DNA from: Psettodes erumei
Taxonomy: Eukaryota; Chordata; Actinopteri; Pleuronectiformes; Psettodidae
NCBI GenBank assembly: GCA_016785225.1
Contig: JAFBJZ010000781.1
Location: 4,216,001 to 4,280,000 of the forward strand
DNA: 64,000 bases
Direction: 5' to 3'
Below are positions 14,201 through 26,249 of the stretch, piece after piece; the stretch's first letter is position 1; every line of letters begins with the position of its first letter. The notes under the pieces were generated by a model, which saw only the letters and a list, made by a program, of their open reading frames with translations, had not been told where the DNA came from and ran no database searches. The position numbers were made by a program, and so were the translations under genes.

Positions 14201-17200
14201 CAGCGCAGTATAAGCCTTGTCTAGCTGATCCTGTCACTGCTGGGTTTTTTGTTGGAATGAACATTTGTCATCTTTTAGTTTAAAGTCCATGGATACTGTT
14301 TGTTTAATAAGGGTATTATTAAGCCCTTGAACAGAATTCCATTAGGCTTTTATAAAACATTGGAATTTGCAGAAAAACTATCAGGGTCTCCATGAAAGTC
14401 AAATCAAGACATAACAAAGCTATAGGGATCCTTAAAATAAACTTCCTCTCCTCTCTCCCTGCGTGCCATCCCACTGGGCTTACTTCAAGGAAAATTGGCT
14501 GACAGAATTGTGACATATGTCTGGTAAAGAGGAATATTTCCCCTTAGTCTTCTTCTGTTCGAATAAATCTGTTTAAAACCTCAGGTGCCATCAAACTTCC
14601 TTGCTGCAATCCCCAGTCTTGTAGGACTATGGGTAATGCTTTTCACATACACCACCCAATTTTGTCCGTTTTCAGGCAATAAGAATATAGAGAAGAAAAT
14701 AAAACTTTTGCAAAATGATTCCCTACAGTACTTTGAATTATGTATTGCGCTTTTGAAACTGTTAGAGGCTAATGTTATTTTCTGAAAAAAGTCACCCCCT
14801 AACAATGTCCAATGGGAGGGAAAAAGAAACTATATATACATTTTAAATTTTGTGCCTTTCTTTTATTTCTTTTCCTCAAATAACTCTGCCTTTTGGTTGA
14901 GAAAGGTCAAGTAGTTTGTTCCGTTTGTGGCGAAAGCCGTGAACGCCACTGTGATTGCATCTTGCATTATTTTTGTTGCAGACAGGCAAGAGCTGGATTT
15001 AACATATTGTTACAGTGTCGGTCTGTACTGTTCCCTTCACTATGTGCAGAGCTGCATCTGAGAACCCTCATCAACCTTTGTAGCCCCCTGTGATATGCAT
15101 GATATGCACAGCTATTGACCGGCGTTTGCTGCTATCAAAAGGTTAGCTCAGGATATAAACAAACGTATCGTTGTGAACTTCTGGAAAGGTCATTCATGTT
15201 TTCCACTGAGTAATAACCTTATTTTTGCCAAGCTTTTATCTCATTTTCTTCTCTTTCTTTTTTCCCAGCTAGCGCAGGTATATGTAAGGAAACTATACAT
15301 CACATTAATTTGTGCAATGTCCGTCTCCAGGGAAGGTCTAACAAGGCAAATGTACCTAACCAGAACTGTAATCTCTCCTGACAGATGTAGCTATAGGGCC
15401 TCATTTGAAAAATCACGTTCGAGGTGTCTTGAAATTATCAATGTCAGCTTGCAGGCAGACAGATCTTTAGGCAAAAAAGACACAGATATGATAGGGGTAT
15501 TTTTCACTCCACGGCTCTCTTTGTCTTAGGTCGTTTGCCCATTTTCTCAGTTCTTTCTTTTACAACATAGTATATGCTGAGTCATAATGAGTGCGATGCT
15601 GTGTTTTCCAGAAATAACCATTTTTTCACAGCCCTAACAAGCAGACTGCATGCCCAACAATGGCAACACAGACCAGTGCCACCATGGAAAATTAGTTGCC
15701 AAGCAGCTGCCGAGGGAGCTTTTTGGTTTCGCATATGAGAAGAAAAACAGTCACTGTCAACAGAATCCATCATGTTACATGCGTGCACGCGTCATTTGTT
15801 CCAGGCGTGAACTTTGGCAGAATGTGTTCTGGCAAAGCTGATAATTAAATGGCATGACAGTTTGCCACTGGCTGTAGCCTGTGAAACCATTACTTTTATT
15901 TGCAGCAGGTCACAGCATGTAAACTGTTTTCGCTTTCTTTTACATTGTACATATCCTACAACCATTCAATAAATATCTGTCCCTTCACTCTCATTGTTGC
16001 AGGTCTGGAGTTTGCCTATTCTGCAGCCCCAAAGTCCATGCAGAGTGCCATCATGGGCCTCTTCTTCTTTTTCTCTGGGATTGGTTCCTTTGTGGGCTAC
16101 GGTTTGTTGGCTATAGTGTCCCTCAAGGCGATTGGCTGGATGTCATCCCACAGAGACTTTGGTAAGAGATCCACTAACTTCAACAGTCTATGTGCTGTAA
16201 TGTCTGCACACCACCCCCAACAGGTGGAAAACTTCACAAGCTGAAGCAAAGCAAATCAACAAGGCACTAGCAGGGTATAATGGGAAAGGGGTCAGTCATA
16301 CTGATGAATCCATAGAGAATTACAGTATCAACAGGAACAGCAGTTGCCCTAAAAAGAGCTTCTTCTTGCAATGCATTGGTTTAGCTGTGTGTAACTCTTT
16401 TGGTTCAGTCTTGCCAGCAATAAAGCATGCAGCAGTGGAAAAAAACAAAAACCACAGAGCACCAAATGGCAGACAAAGTAAGCAAAGAGCCGGTGAGGAC
16501 AGCTGAGCACTTAACTACTTAAAAAACAGATATTTCCCCCTAAGACTCTGAAAAAGAGCTAAAAATAGAGTCAGTGTTGGACCATAATGCATTAGTTGGC
16601 CAGAGATACAGTACAACTTCCAATTAATGTTTCTAGCTTCTGGATGCATAAAAAGGCAGCAGAATGTAAAGTTTGCCATATCAGCTTAAAATGTGACAAG
16701 TCATGGTTTTATATAACAACTGATAATACATTCTTTGATAATAATGTATGCATTGTCCTGAATCGGGATTTTTTGAATGAACATTAACAGAGCCGTGAAG
16801 CAGTGCATCAGGCTTTCTACAGTATGAGCTGTGACTTTGCTCAGGCACAAGCACTCGCCCCACTTGGGTTGAGGATCCAGTGTGTGTGTGTGTTATTGAC
16901 CCTGCAGCTATTTGACATGCATTCGGACTCTGGGGAGTCCTTGATGGGATGACTTTGTCCAGGTTTGAATTCAAAGAACACCGATGCTCTCCTCAGACTA
17001 TCTCCAGCACTCGGCTGACTGATCATTACTCATGCTGTTTTCTTAGCGCTGTCTGTAATACACGTGAAATGAGCATTGCAGTTGTCAAGGCCTGCTGTTA
17101 GATGCCCTGCGCATATATAGTGCACTGTTGACTTTGCACATCGACGGTATGTATGGACTCATAATAGAAATCGATTCAGAATACAGAAATTTATTTTCCA

Positions 17201-20200
17201 GGGACATACCTTAAGAATGTTCATAGCTCGTGCTGATTTAAAATCCACTTAAAGAGTTTGTAAATTAAACGCAGGGAGGGGGGGCGACACCCTGTGAGGC
17301 TCTCTTGTTTTCGGAGTGTTTCCCATAATAAATAGGCATGTCAGACTAACGACAAAAGGTTTGTGTAAATCTGTCCGAGTGGTTGAATGAATAGCCTGGT
17401 GGTGGCAGCAGATGGATGGGCTCCCCAGCGAGAGGAGGCTCCCAACCCAGACGCACTTTTCCCTGAGCATGCGGTAAATAAGCCAACACTGTAAATTGTT
17501 TACTCGCAAACACCTAATAGCTCATTAATACAGTGTGCCGACGGGTTGGGAGGTGCTTTTGATGATGTTAGCACTGGAAGATGCTTGGCACGCTTCATAA
17601 ATCCATCCATTGCTCAGCCTTGCTTCACTTGAGGTGCAGTTAAACCGGGGCCGGTCTGCTTGCAAGTCTTTTTGCTTTCCAAAAACAGTCACTTCAGAGG
17701 TGAGCTGTGGAAATGGAACAAAACATCCTCCTGGCCCCTGAAAAAAGGCGCACGGCACAAAGCATAGGCATTAAGTACAGGCAGGACTCATGCCGTTTGA
17801 TTTTGTGGCTGCTGTTCACAGTTTGCTGGATGTTAGCTTCTTCCACATCTCATGGCCCTCTAGGTGGAAAGGATTCAACTTGTTTCCATGGCTGCGGGCG
17901 GAATGGTGTGCAGTAAACAGCATCATGGGTGAGCTGTGCTGAGTTGTACTGAGCTCTGCGGGCCTGAAGACCATGAGCAGCATTAATCACAGGCCGGGGG
18001 TCCGAGTACATAGCACCGCTCCTCTTAAGTAAAGCTCTCCCTGGAGCGTTACATGGGATGGCACTGCTAGCCTGGCATCTCACTGGTGAATGTTCAGCCC
18101 TCCGGTGTTGGGCTGTGGCTCCATCTTCCCCTGCTCTGCATAAAGTAATGTTAGTCAGCATAGTTTAGGTGACACGCGAAGAGTCCGTCCCGGAAACCGG
18201 TGAAGTTCAAGGCTCCAAACCTTCAAGACGGCAGGGAAAAATGTGGGGATGCCCACACCCCACAGTAGCCCCTAAAATATTGATGCTGATAAAGAAGGGA
18301 ACTGGAAACTGCCCAGTCGTGCACTGCAGGATCTTTGGGTTCTGGCCTTATTGGCAGGACAATGCTCGAGCTTTGAGAAAACAGCCAATTTTTGCTGTTT
18401 TCTAGCACTTTATGGACAAAACAGTTGGTTAATAAAGAAATAATCAACAGATTAATTGGTGATGGGAATAATAATTAGTGGCAACCCTAGTGCGAGAAAA
18501 CATATGAACATAACAACAATTACTTGTGATGTACAAACAACACAACCACAAAACACAGCACTTCTGTGGCGCCTCCTGTCCATGAAGATTTTGAGTTTCC
18601 GTACATTAATGAGTTTTCCATCCAACATGCGGGGGTGGATGACCATATATGCGACTGAAAGCCCATGGCAGCGGTCGACAGAGCTGCGTTGAAAGTGGTT
18701 CGACGGTATTTCAGCCACATCTGTTTTCCAGACTCAAAGCTGTGTGCTTATGCGTTGCATTTATCGATGTTTCAAATCCCACGGCACATCCTTTCCCCCC
18801 TCTGGCTACATCTGGCGGAGTGCTCATTCATCACGCTCTTTTATTCTGTATTTTTATGGGGCTGGCCTAACTCCATCTCATCCTTCCCTGTCAATGCGAG
18901 CATGGAGCCATTTTAACCTTATAGGATCAACCTTTACTTCCTTCACTACCATTATCCTTTACTCAGGACGGGGTTATTTTTCTGGAAAATGCCTTTTGTT
19001 GCATTAATATCATGCACTCAAAGGGGGTTTTTGTGTGTGTGAGCCTATGGTCGCATGACAAGAAATGGCCTTTTCTTTGACCGGTGACTGACCTCTTATC
19101 AGATGTCTGGGACGTGTTCAGACATTTCAGAGTGAGCTGACATTCACATGTCCTGGTCATGAGGAGATGGATCACCCTGAAATGTCACGTTTAAACGTCA
19201 GATGTGGCAAATTCGACATGAACTGTAATTCTTCCTGATCTTTTTGAAAATGTCCATTCTGGTCCATGCATTCGACATGTCATGAGACGACGGAGGGCAC
19301 CTGAACATGCACAGCTGCGGCCATTTACAAAACTCCAGCGCCAACTGTAAAGTTTTCATGGGGCAGTGGAGAGCTGCAGAAAATAACAAGAAAACAAATA
19401 ACAGAAAGAGACATGCATTGATTTCCCTCTGATTTCATTCTGAGGCAGAGGATGACACTGAATGCACTGAAGCATTAAAATGTTGGGTCATTCCACTCAA
19501 GGTCTGGATCAGTTGATCCATTTTCAAACGTTAAATTGATATTGACCCATTTCATCTTCATCTGCCCAAACCCACTCGCAGGTAAATTGTCCCTCGAGTT
19601 TATATGACTCATATATTAGATGGCCGACTCCTTATACTGGGGCAGTCATTGAAATCACAAGCGCCATTTTGTCATTTACTTACTCAGAGCTGTAAAACAG
19701 GACCTCTGAGTGCACATGTGGAAATGAGACAACTTTACCCTGAATGTTTTGCGCTGTTCCTTCCCTTGCTAAGAATTTGCCTTTAAAATAACTGTCAAAT
19801 ATTTATGGGCCTCATTAATGTTTTTTTCTTAACAGAAAGTCCTTGTTTAGTCCTTTGCTGCTGTAATTAGCCTTCCATATTTTTCGAAAGTGCTTAGCAG
19901 CCAAGTGGGCCCTTGGGGGCAGAGGCTGTAAGGACGAGGTACAGCCTAGCGTAATGTATAATGAAATTAGAGCAAGAACCCTCACAGAACTGAAACCTTG
20001 CACATTTTTTAGGACTGTTCTAAAGATTGGATGTTGCTTTTTTTGCCAGGCCCACTTTTCATTCCTTGGGTGCTATTTAAGAGAGAAGTTTTGAAATCCA
20101 GAACAAAGGTTGAGATCCAGTCGTCTGTCAGAATAATCTTACCAGAGCAGGAACATTTTTTTTTCTACAAAGGGGTAAAAATGTCCTAAAATCAGAACTT

Positions 20201-23200
20201 GTTACATGCCTCACTCTGACGTTCAGCATCTGCCCAAGAGCAATCTCAGAAAGTGTTGAATTGTTGCTGTAAATCCTGTTCATATTTTCATTCTGTTTGT
20301 ATTGTACTTTCACAGATCATATTATACTATACGCTCTGGATACTGCTGTTGACAGCCAGTATGCACGCATCTTCCCTCATCATAATTTTTATGCTATATT
20401 GTAGCTTTTGTGTATGCAATACTGCTCCGTTAATTAATACTGCAGCAGCAGACTCTTGGTTTACTATCTGTTAAAGTGAATTATCGATTGAAAATACAAG
20501 AATCCTCACCACGAATGCACTTCTCTTTTCCTCGAGTGATCTCCTGTCAAGCACATTGTTATGCACGTCATGAATTATTAAAACGCTGCTTCGGTTTTTG
20601 ATCTGTTTGTCACAATTTAAAGCTTTGACCAGATCAAGATGGCAACAAAATAAATTAAAACTGCAACAGGGGTCAAAGTGTTTGTCAGGTTTTCCATTTG
20701 CCGCTCGTTTCGTTAATGCTCTGGTGGAACTTCACAGTCAGCAGCCCGCTCTGTGTTTGCAGATCAAAGGTTTTGAAACTGTAGAGATGGCCCAGTGCAC
20801 AGAGCATTGACAAGAGAATCTCTCCTGCGTGATGCGTTCCTGTCATCGCTCTGTTTCTTTATTCCCCTCGATTTCTAATTATCCACTGAAGCATGCACAC
20901 AAGAGATACGCATGGTGACATTATAGAGTTTGATCTGCTCTGCTGGTCACAAGTGATAATACAAAGCACCGGGATCACTTGTTTCAAATTAGTAAATCCT
21001 GCTCTCTGTCGAGAAGCAAAGGACGCCCTGTTAAATCATGTACAAGAACATGAAGGTTTCTGTGTTAGCTGAGGATATGTTGTGACACGGCTGCCTCTAA
21101 TGCAGCGAGATGGCACGTTTTGATCACAGCTGTTCACATTACGCAGATTTATGTTTATATTCAAAGATCATCATCAAACTTTCGCTGTATTTTAAGGACC
21201 AATATTTATCCTCTGTTCTTGTTGATCTCTGATTTCATTGATAGACTTGTGCATCAGTAGCCAGGGTTTGGGTCGGTAATGTAAAACTCTTGGGGTTCAT
21301 AAACTAGAACTCCAAGCCCCACACCCGGTCTGCAGCCAGGACGCACCACCACCAAATGCTGATAACAATCACACATCACTCTGCTCATCTTGAGTGTATC
21401 TGAAAAAACCATAAAACCATAGGCCCATAGGACAAATCAGTGGTTTTTAATGATTTTTTGAAGGCCGGGAGGCCTAATTTATTTATTTTTTTCATAATGC
21501 TCACTTTTAATCACTACCAAACTTCGTACATGCACTCAGGATTGGACCCAGATGGTGTGTACTAAATTTCATGCAATTCCATTCCATCCAATAATGACAT
21601 ATAAACTTCTCACATTTTCAGCACCCGCTCGAGGTTACTTATCCAAAAACTTGGCTGGTATCCTCAGACTTGAGTTTCGAACTAGCTTCTCAAATTTTGT
21701 TGCCTTGGATTATTCAATTTTGATTTGCCTAAAATGCTATGCTAATATCTCATGTTCATATTTGCATAACTTTGAAACAGATTGACGTATCAAAATTCCT
21801 TTGATAATGTTTTGCCCTCCATGGATGGAGATGATGTGAGTCACATTTCATACTGATCAGGTGAAAACCCAAGGATGAGTTTGAAAAAGGAGGTGTTGCA
21901 CATATTGCAGTGATTGAAGTCTCGTGACTGTGGGATGTACGGTTTAGGAATTAGAGCCCAAAATGCAGGGACCGTGGAAATAGTGCCACCTGCTGGTCGA
22001 TATCTGATTAATTGCACCTGAGGTACGTGCAGGGCCCTGTACCATCCCTGCAAGTATATCTTGCATTAAGCTTACAGTTTAGCCTTGAAAATATTTTAGC
22101 ATTGGAAAACAATAAAAATCAGAATGAAAACAATAGGGTGTCCAGCACTGCTGGTGCAGGGGCTCCTAATAAGCACTTCTTTTCAGTAAATCCCTTCAGC
22201 CACCTGAAGGCAGCAGGACACACATGTTGATAACATCCAATGTGAGGTAGTGCCATTACACACGGTCAACCACTGTGTTTACCTCCATTAAATCACATGC
22301 ATATGAGAGCAAGCTGCAACAAAGTGACCGCCACACCTCTACACACATCAGAGGGGTCCGATTTAATTCTTTCTTAAAATTCTCATTATGTTGCTTATGC
22401 AGGAGACATCAGATTACCAGAGCTCATTATTCCCACACACATCCAATGAAAAGAAAAAAAAGCAGCAGTTCATGTTTTGCCCAAGATGATTGCACAAGTA
22501 AAATACTGTCCTTACATAAAAGCATGACTCTGTACATTGAAGTGATGGTGACATGAGACAGATGCTGTCTCAATTCTTTTTAAAATGCTTTGTGTACAGT
22601 ACATTTAGCTGTTCAAGCACTGGTTTTGTAAGTGTAAATGGTGATGACCTCGATGATACTAAATTTGAACTACTCTTCTTTCTCTCTGAATTAAAGCCTT
22701 AAAAAGGTTTTAGAAACTGCAAAAATCTGTTTGCAAAGCATGTCATTTGCCTGTGTCACATTAACACATTCCAAAATGATTTCAATAAACTAGTGGGATC
22801 AGTAAGATGTGAAATAAATGAAATGAGACAGTCCTGTTTTAGTCCATAAGCACCGTCTTGACTCAAGGGGCGGTTCACTTTAAATTGACAGGTGTAATTA
22901 GACCATATTCCCATTCACTCACACTGCATACACCCCTACTATGTGAATAGACAGGACATGAATTGAGAATTTCCCCCATATCTAATTAAAATCAAGCCTG
23001 CTTCTCTTTCTCTGGCTCTTTATTCGGTGTGACAGCTCCACATGGAGAAGCTAATGGGAGCTCTCTGAGAAGACAGCGGATTGCTCCAGGGCTTCACTTT
23101 TACCCATCTGAAAGATAATGTAGGGTGCTAGCTATAGGTATCTCTGTTCACTGGTGAAATGTGCTGTAGCTGAAAAAAAAAATTAAAGCTCCTCCTTTGC

Positions 23201-24468
23201 TCAGTGTAAGGCACCCTTCAGCGACCAGCTTGCCCCAAAATGTCTCCTTGTTCAGCAGAGTAGTGAACCGCCTCATCTCACGCTGTTGGCCACAAAGTCA
23301 ATTGGTCTGCCTGACACGGTCAAGAGGACAAAAGCTGCTCTAATGCCAATCCAATTGTCTCCATACTTAAACAGTGGAGACCATTGTATTGTCGTCAGCT
23401 TTGCCCTTCGTGTAAAACCCAAGCGAGGCGAAAACAGGATTTGTTTAGAGCTTTGCTCTTGAGCTTTGTTGCTGAGCGAGGATGTCCTCCTCAATCAAGT
23501 GTACAGCAAATGTTAAGACAATTAGAGTTTAAAGGCTGCTGGTTGAACTTTCCAGACCCAGTCGCGGGGGGAAAAATGGGTGGGGAATGTCACTAAATAG
23601 CATTACTTCATTTTTTTTAAAGCATGGAGCTTACTGCACAGCGTGCACTTAGTTCTGTCCGTCTGAGCCCTGTGCGTTTGTCTTCCCCTACCTCCTGTAC
23701 ACAAGTGCTGTTGGAGTCCCAGCAAATCATAGTGGAAGTGACGTTTGGCTTTTTTTTTTACTCCTTTTCATCTTATGCCATTCCCATGAGGAAACAAACA
23801 GTCCTTTACTACCAATGAAAGACTCCCTGGGTCAGACTGGTCAAATCAAAGCTGAGGGTCAGTATTGCTCTGTTAGTTCTGATTTTTCCGTCCCACATCA
23901 TCAACACCGCCTTACTGTGTCAACAGCGAAGTTCAGGGTCAACCGTCTTAACTTTCAGTAGGTTTCACAGTGTTGAGATGAGAAGTAACAAGTCAGAATC
24001 ACATTGCACTCCAAGTCTGGCTTTCATGTCTTTTCAAAAACACAGCAACCTGTCACAGCTGCAAGGTGGTGGCCATTTACCTTTGCCTTTGGTGTTCTTT
24101 TAACATGAAGAAGTGCTTTGTGATAAAAGAACCCTCTCACAGACCCCCTTTGACTATGTCTCAACATGTCTGTTTTGTTCTCCAAATTTCCATGTTTGTC
24201 AATATGCCGTGCAGCTCAAAGTTTTTTAAGTGCCACCTGGGTGCCAGTCTCGCTGTTTGAAGTCCCAGGCGTTCCATACTCTAGTATGATAATTTTGCTT
24301 GTTTTCTCTCTTCTAGGTAATATCAATGACTGCTCCCTGCACTACTACTTCTTCCTCCTGGCAGGGATCCAGGGCTTGACCTTGCTGGTCTTCCTTATCG
24401 TCTCTGTCAAGTATGACAAGCAGAGGGGCAGAGCAGGAAGCCACAGGCAGAGACACGTCTCCTCGTGA
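1208..24468 (+). CDS. slc15a4: slc15a4 (PHT1), lysosomal histidine/peptide transporter; 8 coding exons, complete
   Basis: Complete spliced gene: join(1208-1783, 4021-4313, 4987-5128, 5365-5445, 7593-7773, 11736-11894, 16003-16161, 24317-24468), 1743 nt, about 580 residues. Every intron is GT...AG and all junction phases match. The product is a proton-coupled oligopeptide transporter (POT/PTR2 family) with about 12 membrane helices. Visible marks are the TM1 motif ESLERIAFYG (residues 41-50), GGWLAD (89-94), the PTR2 signature FNWFYWCINLGA (205-216), YWTVYFQMQTTYVLQS across TM7 and a TM10 glutamate in GISEIFAS (E471). In mammals SLC15A4 exports histidine, dipeptides and muramyl peptides from endolysosomes and supports TLR7/9 and NOD signalling. 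An N-terminal ExxxLL dileucine signal (residues 9-14) fits lysosomal sorting. The start has A at -3 and G at +4. It converges with tmem132c downstream. Family assignment is very secure; the exon 2 end is the least certain boundary. Confidence 0.95.
1784..4020 (+). other. slc15a4 intron 1
   Basis: 2.2-kb GT...AG intron. It holds the compound CA microsatellite at about 2091-2202. Otherwise I see AT-rich sequence with no recognisable exon or RNA gene. Confidence 0.85.
2091..2202 (+). repeat. compound (CA)n microsatellite
   Basis: A run of CA dinucleotides is interrupted twice by the same block, tctgacacgcac, at about 2115 and 2151. The block and flanking CA tract therefore look like a duplicated 36-bp higher-order unit. 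The reading frames over it (Thr-His and Cys-Val runs) are artefacts of the repeat. Confidence 0.95.
4021..4313 (+). CDS. slc15a4: slc15a4 coding exon 2
   Basis: Starts after gtaatctcag with VKDRGPEATRRFFNWFYW, the PTR2 signature, and covers TM5, TM6 and the start of the large cytosolic loop (residues 193-289 plus two bases). The acceptor is clear. The donor at 4314 (CCG|gtgcgg) is chosen because it ends in phase 2, which exon 3 needs, and has G at -1 and +5. Two other phase-2 GT sites in the following GT run (exon ends 4331 and 4337) would lengthen the loop by 6 or 8 residues. The loop is shorter than in human, where a serine/glutamine-rich insert follows. Confidence 0.85.
4314..4986 (+). other. 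slc15a4 intron 2
   Basis: 673-nt intron. The exon 2 frame stays open for about 180 nt into it, to 4494, which is chance read-through. The stretch holds nothing else I recognise. Confidence 0.8.
4987..5128 (+). CDS. slc15a4: slc15a4 coding exon 3
   Basis: One base completes the split codon (CG|C, Arg290), then residues 291-337 follow, ending VYFQ at CAG|gtaaga. The segment FGGKFPEEKVEEVKALVKI matches the end of the intracellular loop before TM7 in human SLC15A4; the tail IPYWTVYFQ is the conserved TM7 start. The acceptor is a T-rich tract ending in acgaag. Confidence 0.92.
5365..5445 (+). CDS. slc15a4: slc15a4 coding exon 4
   Basis: A short 81-nt exon, phase 0 on both sides, encoding MQTTYVLQSLHLRIPDIPSN and the luminal loop after TM7 (residues 338-364). 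Flanked by tgttgcag and CAG|gtaacc. It contains an N-T-T glycosylation sequon. Because it is in phase on both sides, skipping would preserve the frame but remove part of TM7. Confidence 0.92.
5446..7592 (+). other. slc15a4 intron 4
   Basis: 2.1-kb intron, AT-rich, with a short imperfect AAT/GAT triplet tract at about 7293-7331. No exon-like or RNA-like feature is recognised. Confidence 0.85.
7593..7773 (+). CDS. slc15a4: slc15a4 coding exon 5
   Basis: Encodes residues 365-424 plus the first base of Gly425. It starts MMFRFPAAWLTMFDAVLI after tcccccag and ends GCGGCAG|gtgagc. It carries TM8 (about 370-388), the cytosolic loop LKDKVVDPILKRRGLLPSSL and TM9 (about 409-425). It is very close to the human sequence. 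Confidence 0.95.
7774..11735 (+). other. slc15a4 intron 5
   Basis: 4.0-kb intron. It contains a probable interspersed-repeat relic at about 9580-9925 and a short CT run followed by a T run at about 10992-11018. Nothing else is recognised. Confidence 0.85.
9580..9925. repeat. probable teleost interspersed-repeat relic, A/purine-rich
   Basis: A-rich plus strand containing tatatacacacaccagggag, a block acacaggtggaacacaatca, then ataactaccaaaataaagca and a terminal ccgtgac. From memory these blocks, in this order, resemble the end of a repeat common in percomorph fish. ORFs of about 90-113 codons on both strands are by-products of the biased composition. The family name and the exact ends cannot be set from sequence alone. 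Confidence 0.5.
11736..11894 (+). CDS. slc15a4: slc15a4 coding exon 6
   Basis: Follows tcccctcag and ends ATTGCAG|gtacgt; phase 1 on both sides, 159 nt, residues 425-477. It encodes the luminal loop ILETKRLEIVRSNGTIDQV and TM10 with WWQVPQYVLIGISEIFASI. The TM10 glutamate (E471) is the position needed for coupled transport in the POT family. Confidence 0.95.
11895..16002 (+). other. slc15a4 intron 6
   Basis: 4.1-kb intron of AT-rich unique-looking sequence. Open frames of 60-118 codons occur but have no family resemblance and no splice context. No repeat or RNA gene is recognised. Confidence 0.8.
16003..16161 (+). CDS. slc15a4: slc15a4 coding exon 7
   Basis: Follows cattgttgcag and ends GACTTTG|gtaaga; phase 1 on both sides, 159 nt, residues 478-530. 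It encodes LEFAYSAAPKSMQSAIMG, TM11 (about 494-516) and the loop KAIGWMSSHRDFG. It is nearly identical to human SLC15A4 over this stretch. Confidence 0.95.
18370..18490 (+). repeat. degenerate teleost repeat ending in a caaccctag-type terminus
   Basis: Contains acagccaatttttgctgttt, then aataatcaacagattaattg, then aataataattagtggcaacc and ctag. From memory this follows a short repeat very common in fish genomes, with the pattern (gatta)n, aaataatc, agattaat and ttgcagccctag. The copy is diverged by many substitutions. No coding potential. Confidence 0.6.
21470..22025. repeat. probable interspersed-repeat relic
   Basis: Blocks such as ccttggattattcaattttg, tatttgcataactttgaaac, agtttgaaaaaggaggtgtt and gtgccacctgctggtcgata resemble a fish repeat in which a run of weak-homology sentences ends in a 'gccacctgctggtcga' block. 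It has no ORF of note. The assignment is from memory; the borders are approximate. Confidence 0.45.
24317..24468 (+). CDS. slc15a4: slc15a4 terminal coding exon 8
   Basis: Follows a pyrimidine-rich tract ending ttctag and reads NINDCSLHYYFFLLAGIQG (TM12, about 538-560), then the basic cytosolic tail SVKYDKQRGRAGSHRQRHV and a TGA stop at 24466-24468. The last intron is 8.2 kb, the longest of the gene. The tail has the same K/R/H-rich character as the human protein but diverges in sequence. Confidence 0.95.
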
Positions 24469-25375
24469 CCCCAACACACTTTCTTGTGTGCCCTTCGCCA
24501 TACCTGCCTTTTCCTGTCATATCACTCAGACCCTGTCAAACGGGTACTTAGTAATCACATCCTACAAAAGTTTGGGTTACCTCACACGTGGTTTTGGCGT
24601 GACTATATATTTCTTATTTATGTTGGTTTTAGCTTTTATGTGGGAATAATTTTCCTCTTTTTTGTAACATTGGGTGTATGCACAGGTACAACTGAAAGTA
24701 TAGACATGAATGCAGGAGTCGGGTCTGAATCATTTCCACTGTCCCTTTCTCCTGTGTGTTTACTCCTGTTACCTTTCTTTGGTCAATACTCAGTTATTTT
24801 ATCGATAGATTTTTACTTGATGTTTTCTAACAAAATCCTTTTGGACTAACTCGTTTATTCACCATTTTATCAACCCTGATACGGTACATCAGCATTTAGT
24901 TGAACCAACTTTTTGAATGTCTTATTGAAATGTGAAACTGAGGTATTTGTGCACTAAATGCACTTGAACATCAGCATCATTTCTTTGTCACATTGACCCA
25001 GAAATGATGGCTGTTAATGTTGAGAAATGTACACAGAACAGAGATTTCTGTTTGACTAATCTAATATTCAAATCTAATATTTGGAGAGAAAGAAAAAAGT
25101 CTGCCACCTTTGTTTCCATTATCTGTGATGACATACTATAAATCCACATAAATCCCTCCTATAAAGCTGCAGTAAATCCTCAAACAGCATCAACAGCTCT
25201 TCGTGTTAAAAATACTCCATGACTCCCATGAAGCATCGCAGCAGTTTTTAATTTTCTGGTCAAGCTGCAAAACTGCACATATTGGCATAAAACTAATTAG
25301 GAGCTAACCTTAAAGTTAAGGCAACCTTGAGTGCAGCTCTTAAGATATTTGTGGCATTAATGTTTTGAACGTGAT

Positions 25376-25763
25376 AATAAAAAAAAGCAGTTCTGGACTT
25401 AATGCATAAAAAATAAAAACACAAACCACACTGACATAATCTCTATTTTTAGAATTTCACAGCAAAATAAATCACAACTTTCACCATATTTACTGTCGGA
25501 CTGTTTTTACAGTGTTATCGTGGCTTTGCAGCTCTGCCAGAAAATCTTGACTAAGAAGCCTCCGTTCTGTTGTTCTATTTATCAGACTGTAATGCATTTG
25601 TTTTAGCTTTATACTGTTATAAATAATGCTAGCCTGTTTCCTAAATCCTCAGAATGAGTAGAGCACAAGGTACTGGATTTACTCTCAGGGCTTGAGGAAT
25701 ACTGTCAAGTTACATAACTCTCCATTAACTGCTAAAGAGTGTTTAGCCTGCGGTGTCAATAAA
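25376..25763 (+). promoter_or_regulatory. cluster of poly(A) signals for slc15a4
   Basis: AATAAA occurs at 25376-25381, 25412-25417, 25466-25471 and 25758-25763, between 0.9 and 1.3 kb after the stop codon and on the gene's strand. These are the first strong hexamers downstream, so the 3'UTR probably ends in this interval. Which one is used cannot be told here. Confidence 0.4.
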
Positions 25764-26249
25764 ATTACATCTGTAACAGCAAATTAAAAGATGGTAGTGA
25801 CGGTATGAGGTGCCTTTTAAAGTGATTTGAATTTGTGTTTAATTGACTGGATAAATGGATGTTTCTTGTTTTAGTACATATTTTATATATACTTGCTTTG
25901 TCATCTCAGTCATTTTAAAAAGGTTTATTAAGTTTATTTTGGAATTATATTATGTTTTCATAATGCTGTAGAACTGGAATATTGTTTTGTGGTTATATCT
26001 GTGGCCATTAAAGTATATTGAGAACTGGGTTTCAGTAAAGCATGATTTTCAAAGCTACCTGAGACATAACTTAACACAGTGGTTGTAAAAAGCCTTTCTG
26101 TTTTTTTTTTTTAAACCATTCACTTTTTGTGCATATTTCCTATTTTCCTTGCAAGCCAGCACTACTTTCCTATGGGCTGTGCAGTGTTGATATTATATTT
26201 TTAAAGTAGTAGTAAAAGTAAAAGTGACCTAAACTTCACTGTATAAAGT

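Larger units (their letters stand above)
16162..24316 (+). other. slc15a4 intron 7
   Basis: 8.2-kb intron, the largest of this gene. It holds two probable repeat relics (about 18370-18490 and 21470-22025). The rest is unique-looking sequence without exons that I can support. Confidence 0.85.

Noticed and set aside
24484..24849. 121-codon ORF just after the slc15a4 stop
   Set aside because: Falls in the 3'UTR; T-rich hydrophobic translation without homology.
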